Positions 1-10,350 of a stretch of DNA of 64,000 nt are shown one piece after another. Source of the stretch: Panagrolaimus kolymaensis (lineage: Eukaryota > Nematoda > Chromadorea > Rhabditida > Panagrolaimidae); assembly GCA_028622995.1 (NCBI GenBank), contig JAJQJQ010000002.1, positions 7,750,001 to 7,814,000 of the forward strand, in the 5' to 3' direction. The translations under genes were made by a program, and so were the position numbers. The notes beneath the pieces were generated by a model, which searched no databases, had not been told where the DNA came from, and was given only the letters and a program-made list of their open reading frames with translations. Position 1 is the first letter of the stretch. Each line of letters starts with the position of its first letter.

Positions 1-157
1 GCACAATTTAGGACAAACATAATTCCTTTTTTTAAATAAATAAACTACTAAAATGAGAGGTCAATCGATTTTTAAAAACAAGCGCCAAAATAAAAAAAAG
101 TTACTTGTTTCTTTTTTATTTTTTTGTTAAAAGTTTGACAGAATAAAATTTGAAAAA

Positions 158-969
158 ATGGCTAATGCTCCCGAAGAATATTCTTTTAAATCCCCTCGTC
201 GACAATATTTTTCTCTCCCATACTTTCTTATTTCTTACATCACTCAACGTCCATCATCTTCAGCTTTGGGATATCAGAAGTTTCAACAAACATGTAAATA
301 TTTTTTTGCTAAAAAAAAAATTCTGGTGGTAGAAGATATGGTTTATCAAAAGCAAGTAGGAGGTTATTTTATAATCCACCATGGATTCACATCAACTACA
401 AGCCACTTCCTACTGGACCATTTCAATATTGGTTTACTAATCTTAACATTATTTCCGATGGAAATTTTTCATTAGATTGTCATCAAATTTATCTTTTAAC
501 TATAGTCCAGTTTCATCTTTCCAATGAGAAATTAACTTTGCATGAAATCAATCTTTTTCTTTCAAATAAACTTCTAAATTTATATTTGAAAGATGTTGAA
601 ATTAGCGATGATAATGAAAATCAAATTCTTCCTGATTACATTCTAACTAAAGCTCCAAATCTTAACGACTTTACTTATTATAATTACCGCGCAATTTATT
701 CTAACGAAACAATGAAAAAGATCAACAACGTCAAAGTTTACAAAAAATTACGATGGTTCCATCTTGCAATATATCAAACATCAGAAGAAATTAAATCAGA
801 AAATTTATTTCAATTTTTAAAACATCATGTTGCCAAATCAGCTGATGTTAAATATGTTTTTAAACTAAACTCTCAAAATGTTAAGCATCTCAAAATCAAA
901 TTGCATAAACTCATAAATGGCGTTTACCCAGGTAAAAGAAAACCCGTTATTGACATTGAAGAAATTTAG
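158..969 (+). pseudogene. F-box-like family copy A, frameshifted
   Basis: This is a member of the F-box-like family seen again at 2183, 4817 and 6208. The ATG at 158 opens a frame with RQYFSLPYFLISYI and QTCKYFFAKK, matching the NFSLPDTIIHYI...LTCKY core of the intact copy at 6208. Homology then jumps to another frame near 365-375, where YNP...GPFQYW aligns with the YNP...VQYW of copy C. That frame stays open to the TAA at 967-969. A one-base indel is the simplest reading. A 47-bp GT..AG interval (356-402) would also restore frame, but it would remove residues that align with the paralogue. The role is unknown; the N-terminal helix region resembles an F-box. Confidence 0.6.
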
Positions 970-1287
970 CAAAATAAACTTTTTTTAAGATTTTTTATAT
1001 TTTAATTTTCTTGAAATTTGTCTAAATTTACTCATTTGTTTTTGAAAGTTTTATATTGATAGGTTTAAAATAAAGTTTTATAAAATGTGCAAAGATTAGT
1101 TTTTAAAATTTTTCAAGTTTTTTTTTACAAAGATTCAAGGGAATACAAAATTGTTTATCAGTAAAAAGATAAATTTATATATTTATTTATAAAAGCCAGT
1201 GACCTTCTGTAAAAGCTTTCCACATTGCAATTTAATTTAATTTTTCATCCTTTCGTAATAAGCTAAAGCAAAAGTAAACGTTTCGTT
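970..1287. other. AT-rich intergenic stretch
   Basis: No open frame of note and no RNA signal. It is AT-rich spacer between the 3' end of the first F-box-like copy and the split tRNA gene. Confidence 0.5.
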
Positions 1288-1586
1288 CCAGCCATAGATC
1301 AGTGGTAGAATACCTCGAGTTAGGCGGGGGAAGTTTTTGAAATTTTGGGGGGAGGAGTCAAAAAACAACGTATAATTATTATACGTTGTTTTTTTTCGAA
1401 AAAATTTTTTTTTATCATTCTTACCACATCGAAAAAAAAATTTACGTTAGTTTTTTTCTTCGAAGGGGAGGGGGAATTCCCCCCGGTCCTCGAGGTATGA
1501 GTGGTAGAGCATAGGCATGCTCACTGCCGGCTCCTGTGTACGGAGTGAAAGAGCCTAAGACCCCGGTTCGAATCCGGGTGGCTGGG
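1288..1586 (+). pseudogene. tRNA gene split by a foldback element
   Basis: The outer parts form one tRNA. CCAGCCA (1288-1294) pairs perfectly with TGGCTGG (1579-1585). The T arm is CCCGG-TTCGAAT-CCGGG (1562-1578), containing a perfect B box, and a T-run terminator follows at about 1590. An A-box-like TAGATCAGTGGT starts at 1295. Removing 1310-1499 and one copy of the repeated AGTGGTAGA leaves a 5-bp anticodon stem, TAGGC (1512-1516)/GCCTA (1553-1557). Its 36-nt loop would be a 7-nt loop plus an intron of about 29 nt. With T33 at 1518 the anticodon would read GCT, but the isotype is not secure. As it stands the A and B boxes are about 265 bp apart, so a functional tRNA is unlikely. Confidence 0.7.
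1310..1498. mobile_element. Foldback (MITE-like) element inside a tRNA gene
   Basis: Terminal inverted repeats ATACCTCGAG (1310-1319) and CTCGAGGTAT (1489-1498) bound a 189-bp non-coding segment. The flanks carry a 9-bp direct repeat AGTGGTAGA (1301-1309 and 1500-1508), with a tenth base differing (C versus G). A second perfect palindrome lies inside: 15-bp arms at 1361-1375 and 1379-1393. G-rich and C-rich tracts sit next to the two ends. A 9-10 bp duplication is characteristic of Mutator-type transposition; assignment to that superfamily is inference. Confidence 0.7.
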
Positions 1587-2004
1587 TATCTTTTTTTATT
1601 TTTTTATACAAAAATCATTCATTATTTTTTATAAAAATTTTTTATAACGTAACTATAATCAGTGTCCCAATATGCTATTGAAAGCCGCATTTATGTGCAG
1701 CCTTATTTAGGAGGCATAGCAAAAGCTACTTTTTTTTCATGAGCGTTACTTTTGACCACATTCATGAACCATATTCCAATTTGATTATCGCATAAAGTTT
1801 CATTGCATTTATTTAAAATTGTTTTCAATAATAATTCTGAATGTGCGGAAGAGAACGTATACATACATATTCTGAGGGTAATAACCTTGTTTATAAGTGG
1901 TGGGCTTTGGATGCAAAGGTCACGCCCATTGGTTTGGAAAGAGGCTTATTAGACACCACAAATTTTGAATTATTTAACTCGAAATTGTTTGGGAAATTTG
2001 CAAT
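1587..2004. other. Intergenic stretch
   Basis: No coding signal. It starts with the T-run after the tRNA T arm and is otherwise mixed AT-rich sequence leading into the short F-box-like fragment at 2005. Confidence 0.45.
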
Positions 2005-2103
2005 ATGACAAATTCTTCGGCGACTCGTCAATATTTTTCTCTTCCATATTCTCTTATTTTTTACGTTACTGAAGACCATCATTATCTAAAATTTGAATTG
2101 TAG
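2005..2103 (+). pseudogene. 5' fragment of the F-box-like family
   Basis: The ATG at 2005 opens a 32-codon frame ending in TAG at 2101-2103. It contains TRQYFSLPYSLIFYVTE, nearly the same as RQYFSLPYFLISYITQ of the copy at 158. The similarity stops right after the first helix of the F-box-like core, and no continuation is visible before the next copy starts at 2183. It is best read as a remnant of a duplication. Confidence 0.6.
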
Positions 2104-2182
2104 CGATAATTAATAAAAAAATTTTTAGAATATCGTTGTCTGATTTCCCACTTCCGAAGTATCTCTTAAAAAAATCACAAAT

Positions 2183-3592
2183 ATGGTCAAAAATAAGGCA
2201 AATAGGAATCGAATTAAAGCTGTTTGTAATGATGAAGAGCCTGCAGCAAAGAAATCGAAACTAAATGCAAATGAAAAAAGTAAGTTTAAACTTTAAAGTG
2301 TGTCTATTTTTTTTTAAATGAAGGAAACATATTCCATTATTTCTTTAATTTGCCCTAAAGCTTATCTTTTTTTCTTCAAAATCCAAAGTACCTTCTTTTT
2401 CTTATGCTAAATTAAAAATTTCAGCGACGATAACTTTTAATCATCGAAATATGCGTTTCCAAAATTTTTCCTTGCCCAAACCAATAATTAATTATATGAT
2501 GTAAGCAGCAAATGGAGCAATTATGAAAATGCTTTATAAAAGTTGTAAATATTTTTACTTCAAAGTTCCATATTGCATTGTTGATGAAATTAAAATCTAT
2601 GAATATTTTCAATCTCTAAAAATGGATTCAAAATGCTATAAGATTGCCGACAAACATCTTAATTCGTTTCGTAATATTTGGATTACAAAAAGCATAATTA
2701 TTGACGAATATGTAAATAATGTGGAAAAGTTACTTACAAAAATAGTTCAATGTGATGCTAATATAGTTGAAATTCATGAAATAATTTTATCGAAAAATGA
2801 GTTTAATATTTTAACAAAATCTAAAAATGTTAAAGATTGGAATAGCGATGATTGTAAAATTATTGATTTTTCAACAAATTTACACGTTCCTCTTGAAGAT
2901 TTAATGGAAAATCTTGTTAATTCTGGAGCAATAACGTAAATAAATTTTATCCTAAAATTTAATTCTAAAAAAATATATCTTAAAAATTAAGTTTCAGCAA
3001 AAAAAGACTTTTACTTTTTCCTTTGATTATTTCGTTTTGGAATCAAAAATTTTTCTTTGGCCATTTTTTGTTTACATATTTTTCTTCAATATTTTGTTGA
3101 AATCTAAAATTCTTTAATTAAATATATTCCAGACTTTTCAATTGTCATGTAACCAAAGAAACCATGAAAAAATTATTAGAAATGCCATGGAAAAACAAAC
3201 TTTTTCATTTAAGCCTCATGAATTTGAATGATAAAATTGATGTTGATTTATTTTATTTATTTATGAAAGTAAGTTTTATATAATCAAAAATGCTCAAAAT
3301 TGTTTATAAAGAATTGAAATATTTTTAGAAAGCACTTAGGCGCAAGAAGGCATACGTTGAAGTTTCATTTATTAATTTCAACGAAAGTGCGTCAACATTT
3401 TCCAAAAAATTTGAAGCAACTTTAAATTCAAAACTTAAAAAATGGAAACCAAAATTAAAAAAGCCATCTTTTCATCTTTTACAACCAACTGATCGCGATC
3501 TATCATCATCTTCTGATAATGATAGCAGTAGTGAAGATAGTGATGATACCAATGGCAGTAGCAGCTATAGCGATGACGATGACGAAAATTAA
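2183..3592 (+). pseudogene. F-box-like family copy B, four exons with one internal stop
   Basis: Four exons join in frame: 2183-2279, 2425-2935, 3133-3268 and 3329-3592. The N-terminus is basic (MVKNKANRNR). Exon 2 has the family core NFSLPKPIINY...LYKSCKYFYF. The last exon ends in a Ser/Asp-rich acidic tail (SSSSDNDSSSEDSDD, then SDDDDEN). In exon 2 an in-frame TAA (2502-2504) lies between the two core helices, where paralogues have a sense codon; one A-to-T change from AAA would explain it. Everything downstream stays open, including three correctly phased splice junctions, so the lesion is recent, a sequence error, or bypassed by starting at 2523. Function unknown. Confidence 0.6.
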
Positions 3593-3839
3593 ATTTGAAA
3601 TGAAAAAGATGATTGAAAAAAAATTATTTTGATGTTTTCGTTTTACAAATTCCAATTTTTTATTTAAATTTTTTTGCTTTTTCAAAATAAGAAATAAAAA
3701 TTTTCATTGTCTGTGCGTGCGTGCGTCCGTGTTTCTATGCAAATTTGCTATTTTCTATCAAGCAAAAGGAAGGAAAAAAAGAATGAAAAAGAGAAAAAAA
3801 GGATTTTGCATTCTCATTTCATGGAAATGAAATGGTGAT

Positions 3840-4280
3840 GAGTGGCGGTTTTCTTTTCCATGGAGCTAATATCAGAGCAAGGATCGATAGAGATAATAGC
3901 TGAACAAAGATCCATGGTGCTATTATTAGGAGAAGGATTCATTAAGCTAATAGCAGGAAAGGGATCCATGGAGTTAATAGCTGGGAAAATATCCATGGAG
4001 CTAATATTAAGGAAAGGATCCGTTAGCTGAAGAAAAAAAAAGGTAGGATACAGAGAAAGAAATAATGTCAGGGGAAAGATCTAATGACCAAAATCATTGG
4101 AAGCATCCATTGAGCTATTATCTCTGGAAGGATCCAATAAATAAATATCAGCGGAAGGATCCAAGGACCAAAATAAAGTGAAAGATGCGTTAGCTGAAAA
4201 AAACATGATAGCATCCGGAGACGGCATGGGATCGAGATAGGGCACAATATCAAAATTATAGATAGTATTCAAAAAAGGGA
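3840..4280. repeat. Degenerate ~30-bp tandem repeat around GGATCC/CCATGG motifs
   Basis: Units of about 30 bp built on GGATCCATGGAGCTAATAGC recur from 3858 to about 4030, then as more diverged units (GGAAGGATCC) to about 4230. Because the unit is ten codons long, both strands stay open over part of it. The + reading gives SMELIAGKG-like repeats at 3842-4030, and - readings give repeats around SMDPFPAIS. Neither reading has splice signals, a start context or a family match that I recognise, so I treat it as a minisatellite rather than a gene. Confidence 0.55.
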
Positions 4281-4325
4281 TATGATACAGTAATAAGAGC
4301 TATGCTAATTCATTTTTATTTTCTT

Positions 4326-4344
4326 GGCCGGCCGAAGGCCGGCG
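4326..4344. repeat. GC-only hairpin in AT-rich DNA
   Basis: GCCGGCC (4327-4333) and GGCCGGC (4337-4343) form a perfect 7-bp stem with a GAA loop, inside DNA that is otherwise about 75 percent AT. It lies just after the 30-bp repeat array and may be the end of a decayed mobile element. A weaker AGCC-GTA-GGCT hairpin is near 40488. Confidence 0.5.
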
Positions 4345-4816
4345 TAGCTTCTAGTAAGAAATAAACTGTATTGTTAACAGCAGGATGGGCCAATAAAAAA
4401 ATATGAAAGAAATTCATAAATAATTAGCATGTTCAAGAAATAAATAAAAGAAATGATTTTAAAAAATCCAATAAAGCTCCTAAAAAATTAAGAAAAAAAT
4501 GTGAAAAAATTTTTAATGGATTTTTTACTTTAAAAAACACTACAGTTAAAAGATTTGTTAACTTTGGAAAATCAATCGAGAAATTTTTTTTATAGTTTGA
4601 CCAAAAATAAATAGTTTCCCAGAAAATTTGTTCTCAATTTTCGCATATTTTTCTGGAGAAAAAAAGTGTTTACGCTTAAATATGGCATTATAGGACAAGT
4701 TTGGCCTTAAAGGTTTCTCCATTAATCCCAAAAAGTTAACCATAAACAACAAGAATAAATCTATGAACTTTTTAATAAAAAATTATTTCCATCCATTCAT
4801 TTTTTTCGAAAAACTA

Positions 4817-5760
4817 ATGATGACGACGGCTGCTACGGATTTTTCTGTTTATCCATTCAAAAAAACAATTAAATTTAAAAAATATTTTCATCAAAATTTT
4901 TCTATTCCTGAACCAATTGTTAATAATTTATTCAAAAACCAATGACATCAAAAAATCTTCCACTTACATGCAAATATTTTTTCACAAAAGCAAACATCGT
5001 ATTTTTTGAAACTGATATGTTTTATTCTAATAATATATTATCTTATTATAATCCACATTCCAAATATACTCAAGTTCCAACGGACAAAGTTCAATATTGG
5101 TTGAATAAAGTATTAGATGCATCTAAAAATTCAATGAATCTTTGCCGAATTTTTTATCGATGCGATCTTTACAAAGTGAATATTTCTGAACAAAATTTAA
5201 GTTTATGTGAAATAAATATTTTGTTATCAAGTCAAAAAACTATAGCTCTTACTTTAACGAAAGTAAATATTTGTGATAAATTTGGCGCACCCGTTTCAAT
5301 TGATGTCATTCTTTCCAAAGTTCCAAATGTTAATTATCTTATTCTTCAAAATAAATGTGAAATTGTCAATCAACAAACTTTTACCAATTTAAACAAAATC
5401 AAATTCAACCAAAAATTTAAATTATTTAGTTGGAAATTTTATGAAATATCTATTGGACCGACAAATTTTTTGCCATTGGTTGATTTTGTAAAGAAAAATG
5501 CAGAAAATGGTTCACATTTTGATATTTCTGGAGATTTTTTTCAAGAGAATGAACTATCTGATGCTGTCGTTGATATGCTTAAAGCATGGGCGCCATCTGA
5601 AATCCAGCCTAGAGTTGATATACACGGATTTGGTTCACAACGAATTATAGCTCCAATCCAAATGGTTCAACCCGCTTCAATCCGTGCTCAAGCACGATCT
5701 CGTCCGGGCCTTGGGAGAGGTCTAGTTTTTGGCGAAATTCGAAAAAAGTCTCAAAGATAA
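4817..5760 (+). pseudogene. F-box-like family copy C, frameshifted
   Basis: The start at 4817/4820 gives MMTTAATDFSVYPF, aligned with MAATTDFSSYPF of the intact copy at 6208. The frame reaches NFSIPEPIVNNLFKNQ and stops at TGA (4943-4945). The next frame starts at the overlapping ATG at 4942 and continues the homology without a gap (TSKNLPLTCKYFF versus VSKNLPLTCKYI) to the TAA at 5758-5760. One missing base near 4940 explains the break. The C-terminus differs from copy D: it adds a segment rich in Arg, Gly and Ser (ARSRPGLGRGLVFG). Either a one-base deletion in a dying gene or a sequence error. Confidence 0.65.
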
Positions 5761-6207
5761 GGAAAAGACTAATGTTAGCAAAAAAATTATGCTAGAAATC
5801 CTGATCAAAATCAAACCTAAAATCAACAATTCACTAATATTTATTTATGTTTATATTGTTTTCTTTTCTTTTTTTTATATTTTTGTATGTATTTTTAACC
5901 GCTTACACTCACAAAAGGATGGTTTCGTGGAGTTTCGTTTGGTGTTGTTATTGGTATGTCATCTTCTTTAGCCGAATAAGACCTTTCCCATTAAGTTATT
6001 GGATATATGACCTCAATATTTTGTTACTTATTGAAACAAAACACAAAGTTGACTTTTGAATGTAAAAAATCCATACTTCCTTAAAATTAATGGTAAAAAT
6101 AGTAAACAAAATGAACTCCGTCAGTATAACTTCACACTTACATACTTTTTGACCAAGGAATAAAGCCATATAAAATTTGTCATTCACTATAGAAAGTTTT
6201 TTCAACT
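5761..6207. other. Spacer between F-box-like copies C and D
   Basis: AT-rich, without convincing coding potential. It contains the 3' region of copy C and the upstream region of copy D. I see no repeat or RNA gene. Confidence 0.5.
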
Positions 6208-7035
6208 ATGGCTGCTACCACCGATTTTTCTTCTTATCCATTCTCGACAATTAAATTTAATTCACCTCCAATTCGACCAAATTTTTCCCTTCCTGATACA
6301 ATTATTCATTATATTCTTCAAAATTCTTTGGTATCTAAAAACCTTCCACTCACATGCAAATATATATTGGGCAAAACAAAAATTGTGCTATTTGCAACAA
6401 AAATTTATTTTGAAAATAATAAATTATTTTGTTTTATCGATAATGATACTAACTGGTTTCCAGTTCCGATAGGAGAAGTAAAATATTGGTTAACCAAGAA
6501 ATTGGTTATATCGAAGAATATTTTAGATTTTTGCGAACCTTTTTATCGATGTGATGTGACCACTATTAGTATTTCAAATAATAATTTAACTTTATCTGAT
6601 ATTAATTTCTTGCTATCCAGCCAAAGAATAAATGAAGTGTATTTATACGATGTCAACATTCGCGACAACGATCGTATTCCAGTTTCCATCGACATTATCC
6701 TTTCAAAAGTTTCAAATATCACGCATCTTTATTACGATAATGTATATGAAATTATTGATTCAAAAACAATTGAAAAATTAAATTCTTTAAAATTTAACCA
6801 AAAATTTAAAAGATTTCAATGGAATGTTCAAAAATTGTTGGAAGTCACAAATCCTTCACCATTGGCTGAATTTATTAAAAATAATGCTGCGGATGAATCA
6901 AAAATCTTTTTTCATTTTTATCTTCCATATTATGAAAAATGGGAAGCTACAATGAAATATGCCATTAATAAAGTGCTTGAAAAATGGAAATTTTCAGAAA
7001 CAAAACCAAACGTTTTATGTGGGAGATCGATGTAA
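6208..7035 (+). CDS. F-box-like family protein copy D (intact)
   Basis: A single uninterrupted frame of 275 residues, the only undamaged member of the local family. Residues about 30-55 (NFSLPDTIIHYIL...LPLTCKYI) form the shared core and look like an F-box-type helix pair. The rest has repeated short strand-helix units (SISNNNLTLSDINFLL, then SIDIILSKVSNITHL) that suggest an irregular leucine-rich repeat. No signal peptide or membrane segment. If the F-box reading is right, it would be a substrate adaptor of an SCF ubiquitin ligase; that is inference from a weak motif. The start ATG is supported by alignment with copy C. Confidence 0.7.
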   Translation: MAATTDFSSYPFSTIKFNSPPIRPNFSLPDTIIHYILQNSLVSKNLPLTCKYILGKTKIVLFATKIYFENNKLFCFIDNDTNWFPVPIGEVKYWLTKKLVISKNILDFCEPFYRCDVTTISISNNNLTLSDINFLLSSQRINEVYLYDVNIRDNDRIPVSIDIILSKVSNITHLYYDNVYEIIDSKTIEKLNSLKFNQKFKRFQWNVQKLLEVTNPSPLAEFIKNNAADESKIFFHFYLPYYEKWEATMKYAINKVLEKWKFSETKPNVLCGRSM

Positions 7036-7365
7036 TTGTATGCAATTTACTTTTTTGTTCTATTAATTTTCTATTTTTATCTTCATTTTCTTAACTGTTT
7101 TTTACATTTTTTCTCTCTCAGTAATACCAAAATAATCTTTGTTTCCTATATATGTAATAAACGTTTGACAAAAAACTTCAAATCTAAACTGTTGGATGAG
7201 TTCTATGTGGCAAAATCCGAGCACTCAATGGCGCTGATTGAAGGCATCGTTTAAGAATTCTTTGTAAAAATTTCAAATAAAAATGTAAATAAGTTTTTCG
7301 AGTTGTTGGACTAAAAAAATACATAATTTTAAACTATGGAATAAATTTTTTACAGCGACTTTACT

Positions 7366-8437
7366 TTACCTAAGAATTAAAATTGCAATGGATGCAACAG
7401 CTGCGTGGAAATCAACAATATATTGTAACAAAGAAACCATTAATGCAATTATAATATAATTATCAACGAAAAGGAATCGAATTCGATTAAACATAACTCG
7501 AATAATTTGAATAACCAAAAGTAACAAAGAATAAACTAAAAAAAGTAAAAATCATATTTTTGATTTCCAATTTCGCAAAATTGGTATCTCAGTGAGTGAA
7601 AAAAGGTTAAACATAAAGCACGATTTTTGGTGTCTAAAAACTAACCCAATAATTCCACACTTTTATCTGTTGAAACCATAGTTATTTCTTTTCGTAATTG
7701 AATATGCTTAATTACAGTTAAAATGCTTAATCCCAAAGATATGCTCGTATTAACTCCATAAATTATGGCAGCTATGGTTAAACCAAATTTTTCAAATTCT
7801 TTATCAACATATCCAACTTCTGCCCGTCCATCAGATTTAAATTCATACATTCCTTCAGCTGTAAATCGATGAACCACACAAATAATTGGTAATAAAATCA
7901 TTATTGGAATATACCATTTTGTGCTCCAAATCTATAAATTTTTATTATTTAATTGAAAAAATAATTGTTTTCTTTGGATTTTTACTTTTTGGTGATATAA
8001 AGGCATCCAAACGCATGTAAATCGATTAAAGGCTATCAAAGTTTGGCCAAGATATTGATAAATTGTAAGCACCACGGAAAGGGTATAAGCAAAAGAACCA
8101 AGCCATTGATTTTGTTTAAAAAAGTTTCTAAATACTCCATAACCTGGTAATTTAAAAAGCCCAACAGACTAAAAACAAATAAATTATTGTTTAATTATTG
8201 TTTAATTTTTTTTAAATAAAAATAAAAATAAAAATTCCAAAAAAAAATTAGACTTACCAAAACAAAAAAGAAAATTAAATCTGAAATAAAAACCGCTAAA
8301 AGCAAATGATAAAAAGCTCCTTTAAGCTCTTTTTGCGACCTTGCAATAAATACAATGGATAATGATAATAAAAATAAATAAATTACGCATTCAATAAGAA
8401 GACTTATAACTTCAGCAATAATTCCTTGTTCAACCAT
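7366..8437 (-). CDS. Srg-type serpentine chemoreceptor
   Basis: Four exons on the minus strand (8258-8437, 7986-8168, 7646-7931, 7366-7535), phases 0, 0, 1, giving 272 residues. Seven hydrophobic segments can be placed: one in VISLLIECVIYLFLLSLSIV, one in FYHLLLAVFISDLIFFFVL, TM3 in the YTLSVVLTIYQYLGQTLIAF region, TM4 in WYIPIMILLPIICVV, TM5 after FEKFGLTIAA, and TM6-7 in the last exon. The segment FNRFTCVWMPLYHQKIW after TM3 is the family signature (NR...P...IW) of nematode serpentine receptor class gamma. Such proteins are candidate G-protein-coupled chemosensory receptors in neurons. It is somewhat shorter than typical members. The ligand is unknown. Confidence 0.75.
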
Positions 8438-9598
8438 TTAAAAAGTTTTAATTTTAATTTATTTTTGAAGCAATGTAAAAAAATAAGTTTAAATTATATT
8501 TATTTTATTAAAAACAGTCATAAATAAAATTTAATCAGAGAAAATAAAATTGTTATAAATCCAAAAACTTTTGAGAGATGTGGCTGTTGGTTATTTCCAT
8601 TTATGAAAAAAAATAATAAAACAAAACACCTGCATTTTATGGTCAATCAAATAATAATAAAGAAGGGTGTCAAAAATGTAGCTAATAATATTTTTACTTG
8701 AGAGCTGTAATGGCCACACCAAAGTTGTTGTTGAGCTGTTTAAAAGGATGAAACATCTGCAAAAAAATGTATGTAAAGAAAAAAATTCATTAAAAATGAC
8801 TCTTTGGTGAAGCTTTAATATGGAGTTGCTTGTAAATAAAGTTTTTTTGTTATTATGAAATGGTAAAAAAGAATTTGTCTAACTAAATTAGACTTAATTG
8901 TAAAGATACAAGGGAATAAAAATAAGAAAACCAAGAAATGAGAAAGTAAATTTTTGATGATTCATCAAAAATATATGAACTCGTTTTCCCAAAATAATTA
9001 ATTAATGAAAAAAGTGAGGAAATTATTAAGTAGAAGATACAAAGTCTCAAAAGATTTGAATTTATTGTCAAAAAAGGAAGTTAAAAAATTTTTAAACGCA
9101 TTTTTAGTTTGAACTCTTTATTATTAATTTAATCATTTATAAATACTTTTCTTTAACAAGCGTCATTTAATCAAATAAACTAATTTCCTTATTTAGTTAA
9201 ATAATAATTCCATAACGACCAAAAAATAAATATTAAGTTTTTAAAGATCAAAAAACTTGTGAAATAAACCTTTAAAATAAAACAAAGCTCTCAATAAATG
9301 GATTAAATTTCGAATTTGTGCCATATTTTTGTTTTGGAATATTTCCTATAAATAATTTTTTTTGAATGAGGTGAATAAGGTGATCCCTCTCATTTGTCAA
9401 GGATGGCCATAGTAAAACAATAGTTTGTTTTTTCTTTGCGTCATAACTTTTCTTATTTCTAGGTCCTAGGATTTTTTTGCTGGGTCAAATCAAAAAAGGA
9501 AAGCAAATGCAAAAAAACGCCACATTCGATTTTTTTCCAGTTTGTTTCGTGTTTCAGCAACCAAAAAATTGAAATTGTAAAGTCAAATTTCTTCAAAA
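8438..9598. other. Intergenic region between divergent genes
   Basis: Upstream of both the Srg gene (-) and the membrane-protein gene at 9599 (+). AT-rich, with only short frames. A hydrophobic 62-codon minus-strand frame at 8883-9071 lacks splice partners, and I do not call it. No repeat recognised. Confidence 0.5.
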
Positions 9599-10350
9599 AT
9601 GTTCTTCAAAAAACGTCCATTATGTTTATGTAATTATCCAGAAAATAGAAAACAGATTATGCGAAAAAGGTGTATTACCACAATATTCTCGATATATTTT
9701 TTATTATGGTTTGCTACGTTTATTTTAATTACAATATTATTATTTGACAAACAGCAAATTTTTATTTCTCATTTCTGCAATGATTTGGATCCACAAAAAT
9801 ATAAAAAAATTGCTAATAATTTGATGATAATCGATAAAGTAAAAATTAAAAATATCAAAATTAATTTTCCTCGTAATTTAATCATAGAATTTTTTAGAAT
9901 ATTGAAAGCTTAGTAAATTTAACCAAAAATGAAGATTTTTTTGAAATTTTTACTCCAACCGAGAAATATTTAATTTTACTAAAATCGACGCAAACAAAAT
10001 TGAAAAAAAGTTTGAAAGTTGAAGAAAAAATATGGGAACCTTGCATTGAAATAATTAAAGTTGAAGTAATTCCAAAAACTCAAATTCTGTTAATTTTTTT
10101 CTCAATCACCATGAGCTTATTAATTCTTTCATGTCTAAAATGCTGTTATTTTCCCGGAAATCTTATAAATTCATTAAGTGACGACGAAAAAGTTTCTTAT
10201 TTTCTTTTTAGTTTTCTCCTAAATATTTTTGTTTTGGCAATAATTTTACACTTTTTGGATGAAGTTTTAAAAAAATTGAATGTTCAAAATTTTTTATTAG
10301 ATAATCCCAAAGAGTTAATTGAAGCAATGAAAAAGAATAATGGAATTTGA
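9599..10350 (+). CDS. Two-exon small membrane protein, family member 1
   Basis: Exons 9599-9838 and 9898-10350 (phase 0) give 230 residues. The start MFFKKRPLCLC is shared with copies at 11580 and 20375. Exon 1 has one membrane segment (IFSIYFLLWFATFILITILL) after a basic, Cys-containing N-terminus. Exon 2 has the family signature EEKIWEPCIEIIKVEVIP followed by two more hydrophobic segments (ILLIFFSITMSLLILSCL and FSFLLNIFVLAIIL). I do not recognise the family. Three membrane segments with a conserved W-x-x-C block suggest a small integral membrane protein; its role is unknown. Confidence 0.7.

Noticed and set aside
7036..7254. 72-codon hydrophobic frame directly after F-box-like copy D
   Set aside because: It begins right at the stop of the upstream gene and lies in T-rich 3' UTR-like sequence; no start context or homologue among the other copies.
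8883..9071. Hydrophobic 62-codon minus-strand frame that could be a membrane exon
   Set aside because: No compatible splice partners in the flanks; hydrophobic frames are common by chance in T-rich DNA.
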